A stretch of DNA of 64,000 nt from Saccharomycopsis phalli (Eukaryota; Ascomycota; Saccharomycetes; Ascoideales; Saccharomycopsidaceae), in assembly GCA_020342235.1 (NCBI GenBank), contig CP073214.1:1736001-1800000 (forward strand), in the 5' to 3' direction. Below the pieces are notes generated by a model. It did no database searches, was not told the DNA's origin, and worked only from the letters and a program-made list of their open reading frames with translations. Position numbers and translations under genes: made by a program. Below are positions 52,258 through 61,237 of this stretch, piece after piece (the first letter of the stretch is position 1; each line of letters begins with the position of its first letter).

Positions 52258-52575
52258 TATGTTGAGGTTGCAAACCACAAGTAAGACACCTATAACGGAG
52301 AAGCTATTCTACGTTGGAATGTACTCACGGGAAGGCACAATAGGTACAATGTGCAGTTGTGACGTAATGTGAAACTCATGATGATAGGTTCTTATAAGGG
52401 AATATTATCTCCTACAAAGAGAGGATATTTCCGTAGTTCAAGGGAAGAACTAAATCAATCCAATCATCACTACCATTCCGATTATTCAATTATGAAAGGA
52501 ACAAAACTCATCTATAATTAACTAAATATCTGAGCATAAGTTCGTAACAATATCACACTCAATGGATGAGGAATT
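52258..52575 (+). repeat. Delta-like solo LTR, family D copy 1
   Basis: Starts TGTTGAGGTTGCAAACCACA and matches the minus-strand copy at 53278-53590 throughout (TATAACGGAGAAG, TCTTATAAGGGAATATTATC, CCTACAAAGAGAGGATATTT, GATGAGTTTTGTTCC complement, TCACACTCAATGGATGAGG). The size (about 315 bp), the TGTTGAG start and the tRNA proximity fit a Ty1-type solo LTR. Confidence 0.7.
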
Positions 52576-52649
52576 AGGCATCGACGCTTTGTCAAATTGG
52601 CAAAAACATAAGCCATTAATTAGAATTCCAGACAGATTTGGCAAAAAAT

Positions 52650-52731
52650 CGACAACGGCAGGACTCGAACCTGCGCGGGCAAAGCCCAAAAGATTTCTAA
52701 TCTTTCTCCTTAACCGCTCGGACACGTTGCC
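52650..52731 (-). tRNA. tRNA-Ser(AGA), copy 1
   Basis: 82-nt class II tRNA on the minus strand: acceptor GGCAACG/CGTTGTC with one G-T pair, anticodon loop ATTAGAAAT (AGA), long variable arm GGGCTTTGCCC, T-arm GCAGGTTCGAGTCCTGC, discriminator G. Six T follow within a few bases. No intron. Confidence 0.95.
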
Positions 52732-52799
52732 AGGTACAAACGAAATTTTTTGTAGCATAATTTGAAACAAAATTTAGATTTGGAATGGGAAATACCACA

Positions 52800-53265
52800 A
52801 CCATAAATAATAAGTAGTAGTGAGCTCATCAAGCTTAGTCACAACCCTACGGCAGGCTGATATGCTAGTACCTGAGGCAAAAGCTCAAGCTTAGTCACAA
52901 CCCTACGGCAGGCTGATATGCTAGTACCTGAGGCAAAAGCTCAACCTGTCCATACAAAAGCTCAGTCTGCCCACACAAATTACCAGCACACTGGACGGGT
53001 AGATTCCTTTTCTTTTTGCAGTACACAAGAAGGGCGGCCGGGCAGGTAGTCCCTCCGGGGGCGAGACTCCATAGCGCTTTCTGAGTCATTTCTCTTAAAC
53101 AGTTTCTTAAAGATCAAGTCGAAAGTTTTTATCCCCATTCAAAGGGTTTTCTCTCGACTCCAAAATTAGCGGCGCCGTCCTTAGTTTTTTAGACGGTGAA
53201 ATATCAATCTCACCCTTCTGGGGAGCCTAGTATAGCTATAGAAGTAAATAAACATTATTATTGTC
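52800..53265 (+). mobile_element. LINE family 1 copy with internal 57-bp duplication
   Basis: From 52830 the sequence carries two exact 57-bp units (52830-52886 and 52887-52943; each contains CACAACCCTACGGCAGGCTG). It then continues into ACACTGGACGGGTAGATTCC, GGCGGCCGGGCAGGTAGTCC, TAGCGGCGCCGTCCTTAGTT and GGGGAGCCTAGTATAGCTAT, ending AATAAACATTATTATTG. It is the closest relative of 22885-23190. The short part 52795-52828 resembles repeat family E. Confidence 0.6.
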
Positions 53266-53277
53266 GATGTCTATATC

Positions 53278-53590
53278 CTCGTCCATTGAGTGTGACATCG
53301 TTACAAACTTATACTCAGATATTTAGTTAATTATAGATGAGTTTTTGTTCCTTTATAAGTGAATAATCGGAACGGTAGTGATGATTGGATTGATTTAGTT
53401 GTTTTCTTTGAACTACGGAAATATCCTCTCTTTGTAGGAGATAATATTCCCTTATAAGATCCTATTGTTATGAGTTTCACTGGGTATTACAACAGCATAA
53501 CCGCTTAGTTGTCTTACTCAGTGAGTACATTACAACGTAGAATTGCTTCTCCGTTATAGGTGTCTTACTTGTGGTTCTCAACCTCAACAA
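53278..53590 (-). repeat. Delta-like solo LTR, family D copy 2
   Basis: Inverted copy of 52258-52575. With it, it brackets a tRNA-Ser gene and a LINE copy, so the two can form a roughly 300-bp stem with a 700-bp loop. Confidence 0.7.
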
Positions 53591-53599
53591 TTATTATTT

Positions 53600-53768
53600 A
53601 ATTACCAGCACAACTACTAAAAATCCCGCTTGGAGTTTTTCTACGCATTTTGAACGGTTTTCTCTATGCAAAATAAATAGTGGCATTATCCCTAGTCTTA
53701 GACGGTGAAGTATCAATCTCTCCGGAGTCAAAGTATCGCTATAACCTTAAATAAAATAATACAACACA
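53600..53768 (+). mobile_element. LINE family 1, 3' fragment (subfamily b)
   Basis: AATTACCAGCACAACTACTA, AAAATCCCGCTTGGAG, TCTTAGACGGTGAAGTATCA and AGTATCGCTATAACC, ending AAATAAAATAATAC. It is an inverted match to 55285-55450 on the other side of the RNase T2-like gene. Confidence 0.6.
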
Positions 53769-53804
53769 GCCATGTTTTTCACATTCCGATACAACTGCAT
53801 TATC

Positions 53805-53893
53805 TGCATGTTGTGCAGTACCGTGAGTAAATTCCAACATAGAATATCTTCTCCATTATAGGTGACTTACTTGTGGTTTTCAACCTCAACAAT
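53805..53893 (-). repeat. Family D LTR fragment
   Basis: GTGACTTACTTGTGGTTTTC and AACCTCAACA repeat the outer end of the family D LTR in minus orientation. Confidence 0.55.
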
Positions 53894-54117
53894 AATTACT
53901 AGCAATAGTCACCGAGTATACTGGATAGTGGACAAAGTGTACAGAACAATGGATGCAAGTATAGCAAACGAGAATAAACTTCAAACAAAAATGTAACCAG
54001 CTACTATAGTACGGCAAATTTCGTACAAGGCGAACGGCCATACACTCGTATTTATACGTGGATAGAACAGAAAGCTATATTAACACGGAGAATCCACTCA
54101 TATGTATATCTTCACCA

Positions 54118-55161
54118 ATGAACACCTCAACCATCCTTAACTTGCTTTTAGCGTTGATCTTTTTGGAATTCAGCCAGGCTGCTTCCCTTTCAACTCCACA
54201 AAGTGGCAGCAAGGCTGAAACCAATCTGGATGTTGAACTAGCTAATAAACTCTTCAATCTGCCTGATACATTCAACTTTAGGACTTGTCCTGTAGTTAGA
54301 AAAACAAACACAAAAGACGTTGATGCTGGCTGTTTTAGCGAAGAGACCCATGGTTTGCTTCTTACCTACTACTATCGGCACCAAACAGCGCTGATGATTA
54401 TCCATGGATTGTGGGATTCTGCGGGTACTAAGAGAGAACCAGCAAGTGACAATGAACTCCGTCGCATCGAGAGAAATATCAATCCTGAATTCTTCAAAAA
54501 ATCTTGGATTAAGAAATTCTGGCCCAAGGATGCAGCGTTAAGGACAGCTACAAAGCATGCACCTTCATTTACGTCCTTGAACCCAATGTGCTACGAGGTT
54601 CAATACAGTGGAATGCCATCGACTTACTCGAAGTTAAGAAGTCTTTTCAATCAAAAAAGGCTCAGCCCTGAACAGTCCCTTCTGTTCCAGAGCAAGACAA
54701 GTGCTGCTCTTCTGGATGCTGCAAAAATTCAGGCTTATCAGGACTATATTACTGCAACCGGAAAAATGCTACTCCTGTCAGATGGGGAACCTGTACGGGC
54801 AAATTTGGTTCTTCAGGAGTTTGGTGTTGGAACACTGTACACTCAAAAGGAATTTAGAGATATCTTACAGAAATCTTTTCCAAATTTGTATACCCAGGGA
54901 GTACTTTCCAATGGAAATAACGGAGAGACTACCTGCCGCATTCAAACTTTGAAATTTTACTACAATTATGACAATAAAAAAGATGTATTGGGTGGTAACT
55001 ATAAATTGTCGCAATATAACGGTAAGTTTCTGAAATCAACTGAGAATAATGAAAAAGTTTGCTCGCCGTTTTCCGAAAAGCAGCAACATTTGAGATTCTG
55101 CTTTGCAACCAAGGAAGGTCCGTGCTTGAAAGAGGGAGAAAAACCGACTAAAGCTCAGTAG
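54118..55161 (+). CDS. Secreted RNase T2-like protein with altered active site
   Basis: 347 residues from the ATG at 54118; the upstream reading to 54058 starts with GTG and overlaps a TATA-like box. The signal peptide is MNTSTILNLLLALIFLEFSQ. The RNase T2 first active-site motif is intact (ALMIIHGLWDS, His96). At the second motif, Lys-His (His147) is kept in TKHAPSFTSLNPMCY, but the catalytic Glu position is Thr143 and the usual G-T-C after His is A-P-S. Cys residues elsewhere (FRTCPVV, NPMCYEV, ETTCRIQ, VCSPF, RFCFATKEGPCL) suggest a disulfide-bonded secreted fold. It also has an extra C-terminal part with YYNYDNKKDVLGG. RNase T2 enzymes cut RNA, so catalysis here is doubtful. LINE/LTR fragments flank it on both sides. 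Confidence 0.65.
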   Translation: MNTSTILNLLLALIFLEFSQAASLSTPQSGSKAETNLDVELANKLFNLPDTFNFRTCPVVRKTNTKDVDAGCFSEETHGLLLTYYYRHQTALMIIHGLWDSAGTKREPASDNELRRIERNINPEFFKKSWIKKFWPKDAALRTATKHAPSFTSLNPMCYEVQYSGMPSTYSKLRSLFNQKRLSPEQSLLFQSKTSAALLDAAKIQAYQDYITATGKMLLLSDGEPVRANLVLQEFGVGTLYTQKEFRDILQKSFPNLYTQGVLSNGNNGETTCRIQTLKFYYNYDNKKDVLGGNYKLSQYNGKFLKSTENNEKVCSPFSEKQQHLRFCFATKEGPCLKEGEKPTKAQ

Positions 55162-55284
55162 AAATTTTTAGCTGGCCTAGATAGTTTTGAAAATAAGAAT
55201 TGGGATTTCAAATGTAGTGAAATTTAAACTGCCATTGTGTAAATCGTGGCTCAAGGACTGGTGAAGACTGAGGTATATTAGAGA

Positions 55285-55525
55285 AATTGTATTATTTTAT
55301 TTAAAGCAATAGCTATACTTTGGCTCTGGAGAGATTGATATTTCACCGTCTAAGACTAGGGACGGCGCCGCTATATATGTTACTCAGAGAAAACCCTTTA
55401 AATGGGTAGAAAAACTCCAAGCGGGATTTTTAGTAGTTGTACTGGTAATTTGTACATGGGACAGGCTGTGAGCTTTCGCCACGGGTACTAGTACGGCAAC
55501 CTGCCGTAGGGTTGTCACTAATATT
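55285..55525 (-). mobile_element. LINE family 1 copy (subfamily b), inverted
   Basis: The reverse complement runs ACAACCCTACGGCAGGTTGC, AATTACCAGTACAACTACTA, ATCCCGCTTGGAGTTTTTCT, GCGGCGCCGTCCCTAGTCTT and AAAGTATAGCTATTGC to TTTAAATAAAATAATACAAT. It mirrors 53600-53768 and the start of 52800-53265. Confidence 0.6.
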
Positions 55526-55734
55526 AGAGAAATTGCGGTCGTCTTTTATCCACTGTGCTTCATTTCTTACTGCAACTTCCATGTTTGAAGGTAAAAACTA
55601 ACGCATATTGGGATTAGTTTTTTCCTAGCAAAAGATTGTTTCATTTTAGTTATTGTTCCAACTCGTATCCTAGTTACTATTTTACAGAAATGTATTGGTC
55701 CCATTAGAGTTGTTGGTCTACACATGAAGGGCAT

Positions 55735-55870
55735 CAGGGTAGGTAATCCCTTCGGGGACAAGACTCATAGCTCCTTCTGAGTCATCACTCTTCAACAGTT
55801 TCTTAAAAATTCAGTCAAATGTTTCTGTCCCCATTCAGAGGGTGGTTTTACGTCACAATATATTTTCTCT
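55735..55870 (+). mobile_element. LINE family 1 internal fragment
   Basis: AGGTAATCCCTTCGGGGACA, CTCCTTCTGAGTCATCACTC, CAGTTTCTTAAAAATTCAGT and CTGTCCCCATTCAGAGGG match 22960-23060; the 3' tail is missing. Confidence 0.5.
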
Positions 55871-55879
55871 AGTCCTGTA

Positions 55880-56060
55880 AGCATGCCTTGGAATATTTGA
55901 CGCACCTAGTGGTGTCTCTTCTCCAATGGTGGCCTTGGACTGGTAGATAAATGAATATTTTATAAAAAGAGTGTATTCAAGAGTACACATAAGTAACAGT
56001 GGTGATGCCAGGCTTTACAACTAACGTAATATATATATATATATATATATAAACACCAGA
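55880..56060 (+). repeat. Dispersed repeat family E, probable solo LTR
   Basis: TAGTGGTGTCTCTTCTCC, TGGACTGGTAGATAAATG, CAGTGGTGATGCCAGGC and a (TA)n run match 12180-12345 and 60760-60935. Confidence 0.45.
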
Positions 56061-56243
56061 TCGTAATGTGCCAACTTAGGTCTTTCTATACCCAAAATAT
56101 CCGTAGCCTCCTGCTCAGGTTGTCATAGTTGATCCATGTTTTCAAGGAGGTATAGTTCTATACTCTTGAGCCGTGTTGCTTGCCGACTCCATGATATACT
56201 TTTGTATGGCGTATATACGATGTATGTACTGAGAAATACGGAC
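56061..56243. other. Spacer left of the copia element
   Basis: No feature seen apart from family E on its left and the putative LTR on its right. Confidence 0.3.
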
Positions 56244-56622
56244 TGAACAGGGAAATATATAAAAAATTACTCCTCGTTTTAGTGAACCTCAAATACAGAT
56301 TGCGTATCTTCGATGTTGGTCTTCTCCTCGTCTCGAGTCCGGGTTATTTGTCATTATTGCTCTCTCAAAAGCCCAGACTGTTCAGTACATACTATACCTA
56401 TGTACGTCACAATATCCCAAGATCCGAGACAAAATGTTATCAAATTTCTAAGACACGCAACCGATTTAAAGGGACAGGAGGTCGGGTAAATCGAGGAGCA
56501 ACTTTGTATATATTATAGCAGTGACTAATGAACTGTAATCAATACTACGCTGTTACCCACTGATATTTTTGCCAACTACTACCATTACCTTTAAAGTGGC
56601 CCCGTAAATTCAATGTCCGTCA
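56244..56622 (+). repeat. 5' LTR of the RT-less copia element
   Basis: The right part (56488-56622) aligns clearly with 59730-59871: GAACTGTAATCAATACTACG, ACCATTACCTTTAAAGTGGC, CCCGTAAATTCAATGTCCGT, ending in CA. The left end is a guess from weak similarity (TGAACAGGGAAATATATA against TGGTGAAAAATATCACG). Confidence 0.55.
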
Positions 56623-56636
56623 GATTAAAAGTCAGA
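56623..56636 (+). promoter_or_regulatory. Putative primer-binding site, tRNA-Lys(UUU) anticodon arm
   Basis: GATTAAAAGTCAGA directly follows the LTR's CA end. Its complement, TCTGACTTTTAATC, has the form of a Lys(UUU) anticodon stem-loop (CTTTTAA loop between GA and TC). Some yeast copia elements prime from a tRNA fragment cut in the anticodon arm rather than from the 3' end. The matching tRNA gene is not in this window. Confidence 0.4.
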
Positions 56637-56653
56637 TTATATTTAACTAAAAA

Positions 56654-59302
56654 ATGACCCCAGACAACGACGAAGCGACGACTGAAGCTTTAAGTAAGCA
56701 AATTAGCAAACTACAAATTGAAGCAACCAAACAAAAACAACAAACTCAGCTTCATGACGAACAAGACAAGCAATTTGAAAAGCTTATGAAACAATTCGAA
56801 CTACAAAAGGTGTTAATTGAAAATGTACTCAAATTGAAACAAGAAGCACTTATGGTGAATGCACAACAAATCCTGGTTATTGAACCCAATGAAAAAGTCA
56901 AACAAGATCGAAACGAGGCAGCAATCAATGATGCATGCCATATAACGAAGGAATACAGAAAGAAATGGAAAGAGTTACCAGGATTAGTAACATTCCAAAA
57001 CAGAAACCAATGGAGATGGGAAATTGAGAAACTCACACAAGATCGAGTTATAGGTAGCACGATCAAGAGCTACTTGGAAGGAAAAATTCCGGCAACAGTG
57101 GGAAGACAAAAATACGACGGTGAGGCAAGAGATGTATGGTGGGATATTATCAATCACGAAATCATTGACAATAACGCAGTAACTCTTGGAGTGAAAATGA
57201 CACTCATGGACGTATATGTAGAACTAAATCACAACAACCTAGGCGATATGGCAGATGAATTTTGCAGATACATAGAGATATATAATACTATTTTATGGGA
57301 CTTGGCAACCAAAGGTGGTGATTGCACCGCGACGCTGTTAGAGTCTAATTTAAAAGCGGAATGTCCAACAATCACACGCGCTTTGAATACATTGGAGCCA
57401 ACGGACTATGTTACAATTTTCTTAAAGGTAAGTCGATGTAAAACTAATCGTCAAATCTATGGGGCGATTATTCTGGAAACACTTGCAAATGGGGAAACCT
57501 TGGACTTAACCAAGATGATTCATCAGGCGAATCTTAGACCTGGTATCAATACAACTGATCCCTACATGACCAACAAGATTAGACAGAAACGGAGAAATAA
57601 AACTCAAAAACTTCAAGCCAACCATGATATCTTTGCAAGAGGAAACAAAGAGATCAAATCATCAAAGGATATTGCCATCGGTTCAGGAGCAAACGGTACT
57701 CTGATAGAGAAAGAAATCCACAATACGCAAGATTGTCGCAACAGTAGTGACCCCACAACAGTTGAAATTTATTTACCTTTTGGTGACAAGAAAATCCACC
57801 AACGAGCAAGAACTGGGACATTACAACTATTTCCAAAGTCAAAGTTCCTGATTCCTATCAACTCCTGTATCTCCAACAACATCCATCCTGATTTACTCGC
57901 TCTAAACGACCTAACTCAAGACGGTAACATTGTTATTGTCGATGATAATCACACATTCCTCTATCACAAAAAGACTCGAGAAATTATCAAAATAGGATTG
58001 ACAAGACCAGACGGACGTAGATACCTAATCAAATCCGCATTTACATCAAAACCATCAATTATGCACAACAAGGACAAGACGTACATTGAGAAAGTTCTAC
58101 AATCTTCAAAAGAGAAAATCATCAAGATGAATATATTCACACTAATCAAGAACTACAAAACTATTCCACATTTTGATGAACAAACGCTTTTTGATTTCCA
58201 CTTGATCTGCAACCACATGAGTTATGATAGTTTAATCAAAAGATTGGACCAAATGAATATAAATTTACAACATGACGAAGAAGACAAAAAACAAGTTCAG
58301 GAATGCCGAATTTGCGCTATATGTAATGCTACTGAAGTATCACACAAGGATACAAGAATTCCTGTTCAATTACCACTTTATAGGCTACACAGCGACACCC
58401 TCGGACCTTTTCAAGATCGCAGAAACCAAAATATCTACATAGCGACGCTTATTGACGAATACTCGGGGTACTGCTGGCCTACAATCACAATTGGAAAGGA
58501 TTTAACGGGCCAATTCATGGAAACGACAAAAGGAGTACGAGAGGAATTTAGAAACAGTCATATAAGAAGTTTAAGATGTGGCAATGCACCAGAACTTCCT
58601 ACACACCAAGAATTACGACAAATTGGAATCACTAAACATGTTACGCCGGCGCATCTACCATACAAGAATGGCCTTGCTAAAAATTATAACAAGAAAATCC
58701 TCAAGCAAGTCTACAAGATTGTATCAAATTTCAACCCAGAGAAAGTATCAATATTTCTCAGAGAGATTATCCAATATGCAATTGACATCATCAACGAAAC
58801 ACCATCAAAGAGGAACAAGTGGAAATCACCGGCACAAATGTTGTACCCATACGACTCCGCATATCATATCTTACCATTTGGCATCGACGTGATCGTTACG
58901 ATTCACAACCCACAACAAAAAGGTTCGGTCGGTTTAACACAATCAAAGATGCTCCCCAATAACACCGAAGGATTCATCATAGGAATGATTACTGGAGGCA
59001 ACTGTTTTAGAGTGATCACACAACATGGAAAGGAGATCATCACACCAAATGTCAAGCCGCTTTCATCCTACAGCATGATTCGCAGATATTATAATGATCA
59101 CAAGGAACTATTTGAGAACTCGAACATACATACATTACGTGAGGAAATTGACCGAGCATACAGTCCAAGTCTGGATATCAATGAGGAAAGACATGAAGCA
59201 GATTCAGAAGAAAAGGATCAAGACATGGATGCAATTTCCGCTGACGAAAAAGAAAAAAGCAATATACTCAAGATCTTGAAGATTGACATGGCTAGAAGAT
59301 AA
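56654..59302 (+). CDS. Ty1/copia Gag-protease-integrase frame without RT, catalytic residues lost
   Basis: 882 intact codons. Gag-like part to about residue 300 (coiled start, then ITKEYRKKWKELPGLVTFQN, WWDIINHEIIDNN). The protease loop reads DIAIGSGANGTLI, with Gly343 where copia proteases have the catalytic Asp. A pre-integrase zinc region follows (FHLICNHMSYDSL...ECRICAICNAT). The integrase core keeps the first Asp (RLHSDTLGPF, Asp581) but has Gly643 for the second (SLRCGNAPELPT) and Lys676 for the Glu (KNGLAKNYNKKIL). The GIDVIVTIHNPQQKG-type C-terminal module is present. The frame ends after integrase with a Glu/Asp-rich tail; no RT or RNase H follows on this strand. No zinc knuckle is seen in Gag. 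It lies between LTRs, 190 bp upstream of tRNA-Lys. Confidence 0.85.
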   Translation: MTPDNDEATTEALSKQISKLQIEATKQKQQTQLHDEQDKQFEKLMKQFELQKVLIENVLKLKQEALMVNAQQILVIEPNEKVKQDRNEAAINDACHITKEYRKKWKELPGLVTFQNRNQWRWEIEKLTQDRVIGSTIKSYLEGKIPATVGRQKYDGEARDVWWDIINHEIIDNNAVTLGVKMTLMDVYVELNHNNLGDMADEFCRYIEIYNTILWDLATKGGDCTATLLESNLKAECPTITRALNTLEPTDYVTIFLKVSRCKTNRQIYGAIILETLANGETLDLTKMIHQANLRPGINTTDPYMTNKIRQKRRNKTQKLQANHDIFARGNKEIKSSKDIAIGSGANGTLIEKEIHNTQDCRNSSDPTTVEIYLPFGDKKIHQRARTGTLQLFPKSKFLIPINSCISNNIHPDLLALNDLTQDGNIVIVDDNHTFLYHKKTREIIKIGLTRPDGRRYLIKSAFTSKPSIMHNKDKTYIEKVLQSSKEKIIKMNIFTLIKNYKTIPHFDEQTLFDFHLICNHMSYDSLIKRLDQMNINLQHDEEDKKQVQECRICAICNATEVSHKDTRIPVQLPLYRLHSDTLGPFQDRRNQNIYIATLIDEYSGYCWPTITIGKDLTGQFMETTKGVREEFRNSHIRSLRCGNAPELPTHQELRQIGITKHVTPAHLPYKNGLAKNYNKKILKQVYKIVSNFNPEKVSIFLREIIQYAIDIINETPSKRNKWKSPAQMLYPYDSAYHILPFGIDVIVTIHNPQQKGSVGLTQSKMLPNNTEGFIIGMITGGNCFRVITQHGKEIITPNVKPLSSYSMIRRYYNDHKELFENSNIHTLREEIDRAYSPSLDINEERHEADSEEKDQDMDAISADEKEKSNILKILKIDMARR

Positions 59303-59309
59303 GTGGAAA

Positions 59310-59530
59310 ACTTCATCAAGCACAACAAATAAAAAGCTAGATAACTTATCAGAAACAAAATAAACAAGATTAATTTTGTGATTGGTTCTGTTTCCGATGG
59401 CTGCATCCATGAACAGGTCAATTCCAAGTGCATCACAGTCTTTCTTATATTCCAAATAGTGGACATCCGCAAGATCCAAAGCGGTACTAAAGCGTAAAAG
59501 ATATCTGTCAACATCTATGAAGACAACCTA
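59310..59530 (-). pseudogene. Copia RNase H-like relic in reverse orientation
   Basis: The minus strand has an open frame reading VDRYLLRFSTALDLADVHYL, KKDCDALGIDLFMDAAIGN and RTNHKINLVYFVSDK. YLL...T and the D-A-x-x-G-N motif resemble the RT/RNase H junction of Ty1-type polyproteins. It fills the gap between the gag-integrase frame and the 3' LTR, in the wrong orientation, so an internal deletion plus inversion is possible. The match is recalled, not computed. Confidence 0.4.
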
Positions 59531-59871
59531 GTGGTGAAAAATATCACGAATTACCAAATGGCGTTATCCAACTGGATAAATCAACAGATTCTATAATACA
59601 TAAAAGAGTTTATACAAAAATATCAAGTGCGGATCTTTCAGATAATAACAATATCTCGGTACTCATGATGAGTGGACGACAAATGTCAAAGATATACTGT
59701 AGTATGGACAGGAAGTCCGCTAAACCAGGGAGCAAATCTTTATATATTATTTTACATATATCACGACTGAAACTAGTGAGCTGTAATCAAAGCAACGCTG
59801 TTTCACACCTGTACTTTTGCTAAAACTACCACCGTCACCTTAAAGTGGTCCCGTAAATTCGAGGTCTGTCA
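59531..59871 (+). repeat. 3' LTR of the RT-less copia element
   Basis: Right part clear (59730-59871): GGGAGCAAATCTTTATATAT, GAGCTGTAATCAAAGCAACG, CACCTTAAAGTGGTCCCGTA, AATTCGAGGTCTGTCA. Left boundary uncertain. The two LTRs differ at many sites, so the insertion is old. Confidence 0.55.
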
Positions 59872-60061
59872 TCCACATACACCCTTGAACTTACTACTAT
59901 TACTTGACGTCATACGAAGTCACACTAGGTACGTCATTACTTATTATTCTTTATTTATGTACTTATACCAGTACTACGTCCTCAATAAGAGAAGAGTCAT
60001 AACGATAATATTTTCAAATCTTACTATAAGTAGCGCACAATATTTTCAACTTACGTAATCG

Positions 60062-60134
60062 GCCTAGTTAGCACAATCGGTAGTGCATTCGACTCTTAAT
60101 CGAAAGGTTGCGGGTTCGAGCCCCGCATTGGGCT
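60062..60134 (+). tRNA. tRNA-Lys(CTT)
   Basis: 73 nt: acceptor GCCTAGT/ATTGGGC with two G-T pairs, D-arm AGCACAATCGGTAGTGC, anticodon loop ACTCTTAAT (CTT), T-arm GCGGGTTCGAGCCCCGC, discriminator T, then TTTATTTTTT. No intron. Confidence 0.94.
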
Positions 60135-60194
60135 TTATTTTTTGATTGTATCAATTGTGAGTCATGTGATGACGTTGATTGACGAGAAACTTAT

Positions 60195-60440
60195 TTTGCG
60201 GACTATAGCTATACTAGGCTCCCTGGAGAAGGAGATGTATATTTCATCGTCTAAGAATTACCCGATAAATGGAGTCGACAGAAGACCTTATGATGATAAC
60301 CGTTCCCAAGTCTTATAGTGCCTAAGTCTTATAATTAAAGCCATGAATCTAGGTACCAGCTGCCCTTGAAGATTCATGAAGAAAAGTATCTTCTCATCAG
60401 GTAAGAGTGTATAGAAGCTGATAGGATCATGCACTGCTTT
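60195..60440 (-). mobile_element. LINE family 1 copy
   Basis: The reverse complement ends TTAGACGATGAAATATACAT, CCAGGGAGCCTAGTATAGCT, ATAGTCCGCAAAATAAG. The middle has lost the GGCGCCG block. It lies just 3' of tRNA-Lys. Confidence 0.45.
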
Positions 60441-61237
60441 TATCTGTAAAAAGGCGACTTCACTCGGGTTGTATATCTTTGCCTCTTGTTTCTTGTGATC
60501 AAAATACCTCTAAACGTGGGTATTATAGGTCGTGTAAGATTGTTAGTAAGGGGTTCTCGCTATGAGGCACTTGAAGTCGCAAGTTGGTTTGAACTGGCAG
60601 TGTTTGATACTCTATTTCCACCACGTAATTGATTTATCGGGCATACATTTTCTCACCACCAAGGCGTTATTGAGTACAAGTTTGTCGCAGTAGTTACTCT
60701 CAAAGTCTATCATGACATTGTCTATTCATCCATTGTCAGAATAACAAACGTGTAAGTTGAAAATATTGACGTACTTAGTGTAGTCGCTTCTCTGATGGGA
60801 ACTTTGCACTAGTAGTAGTAAATCAATAATAAATAATAGTAGTAGTGAGCTCAATAAGATATGTGGTAGTAGTGGTAGTGCCAGGCTATCTTACAGACAT
60901 AAACTATATATATTTTGAACTGAAGATCCTCAAGTCTAAACTATCATCTTTTATACCTGCATCTCTCACATATACGTGTCGACTAGATGATGGCGGAGTC
61001 ATACTATGCGTCATCATGGATCGGCGTCCATGCTTCCCATGTTGCCCATTTCTCTTACCACGTGACCATCTTTTTCATACTGCGTATGATGTCACATCTT
61101 ATCTTGAAATTGCTGATATTAACCTGAATAATTCAAAGCTTCTGCGCTGAGATTCTAGGTGCACATAATACTCTCTAAACTAAAGCAGTAAATTAGTGGT
61201 TTGCAACTTTTAAAAAAAATGATACATTAAAAATAAA
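60441..61237. other. Spacer between tRNA-Lys and tRNA-Ser
   Basis: No gene is supported. A family E repeat covers about 60760-60935. The 101-codon frame at 60845 overlaps that repeat and has no recognisable domain. Confidence 0.5.
60760..60935 (+). repeat. Dispersed repeat family E, probable solo LTR
   Basis: TAGTGTAGTCGCTTCTCTGA, AGTAGTAGTGAGCTCAATAA, TAGTGGTAGTGCCAGGCTAT and ACTATATATATTTTGAACTG align with 12180-12345 and 55880-56060. Confidence 0.45.

Noticed and set aside
54058-54117. 20-codon N-terminal extension of the RNase T2-like gene
   Set aside because: Begins at GTG, lies on a TATA-like box, and hides the signal peptide that starts at 54118.
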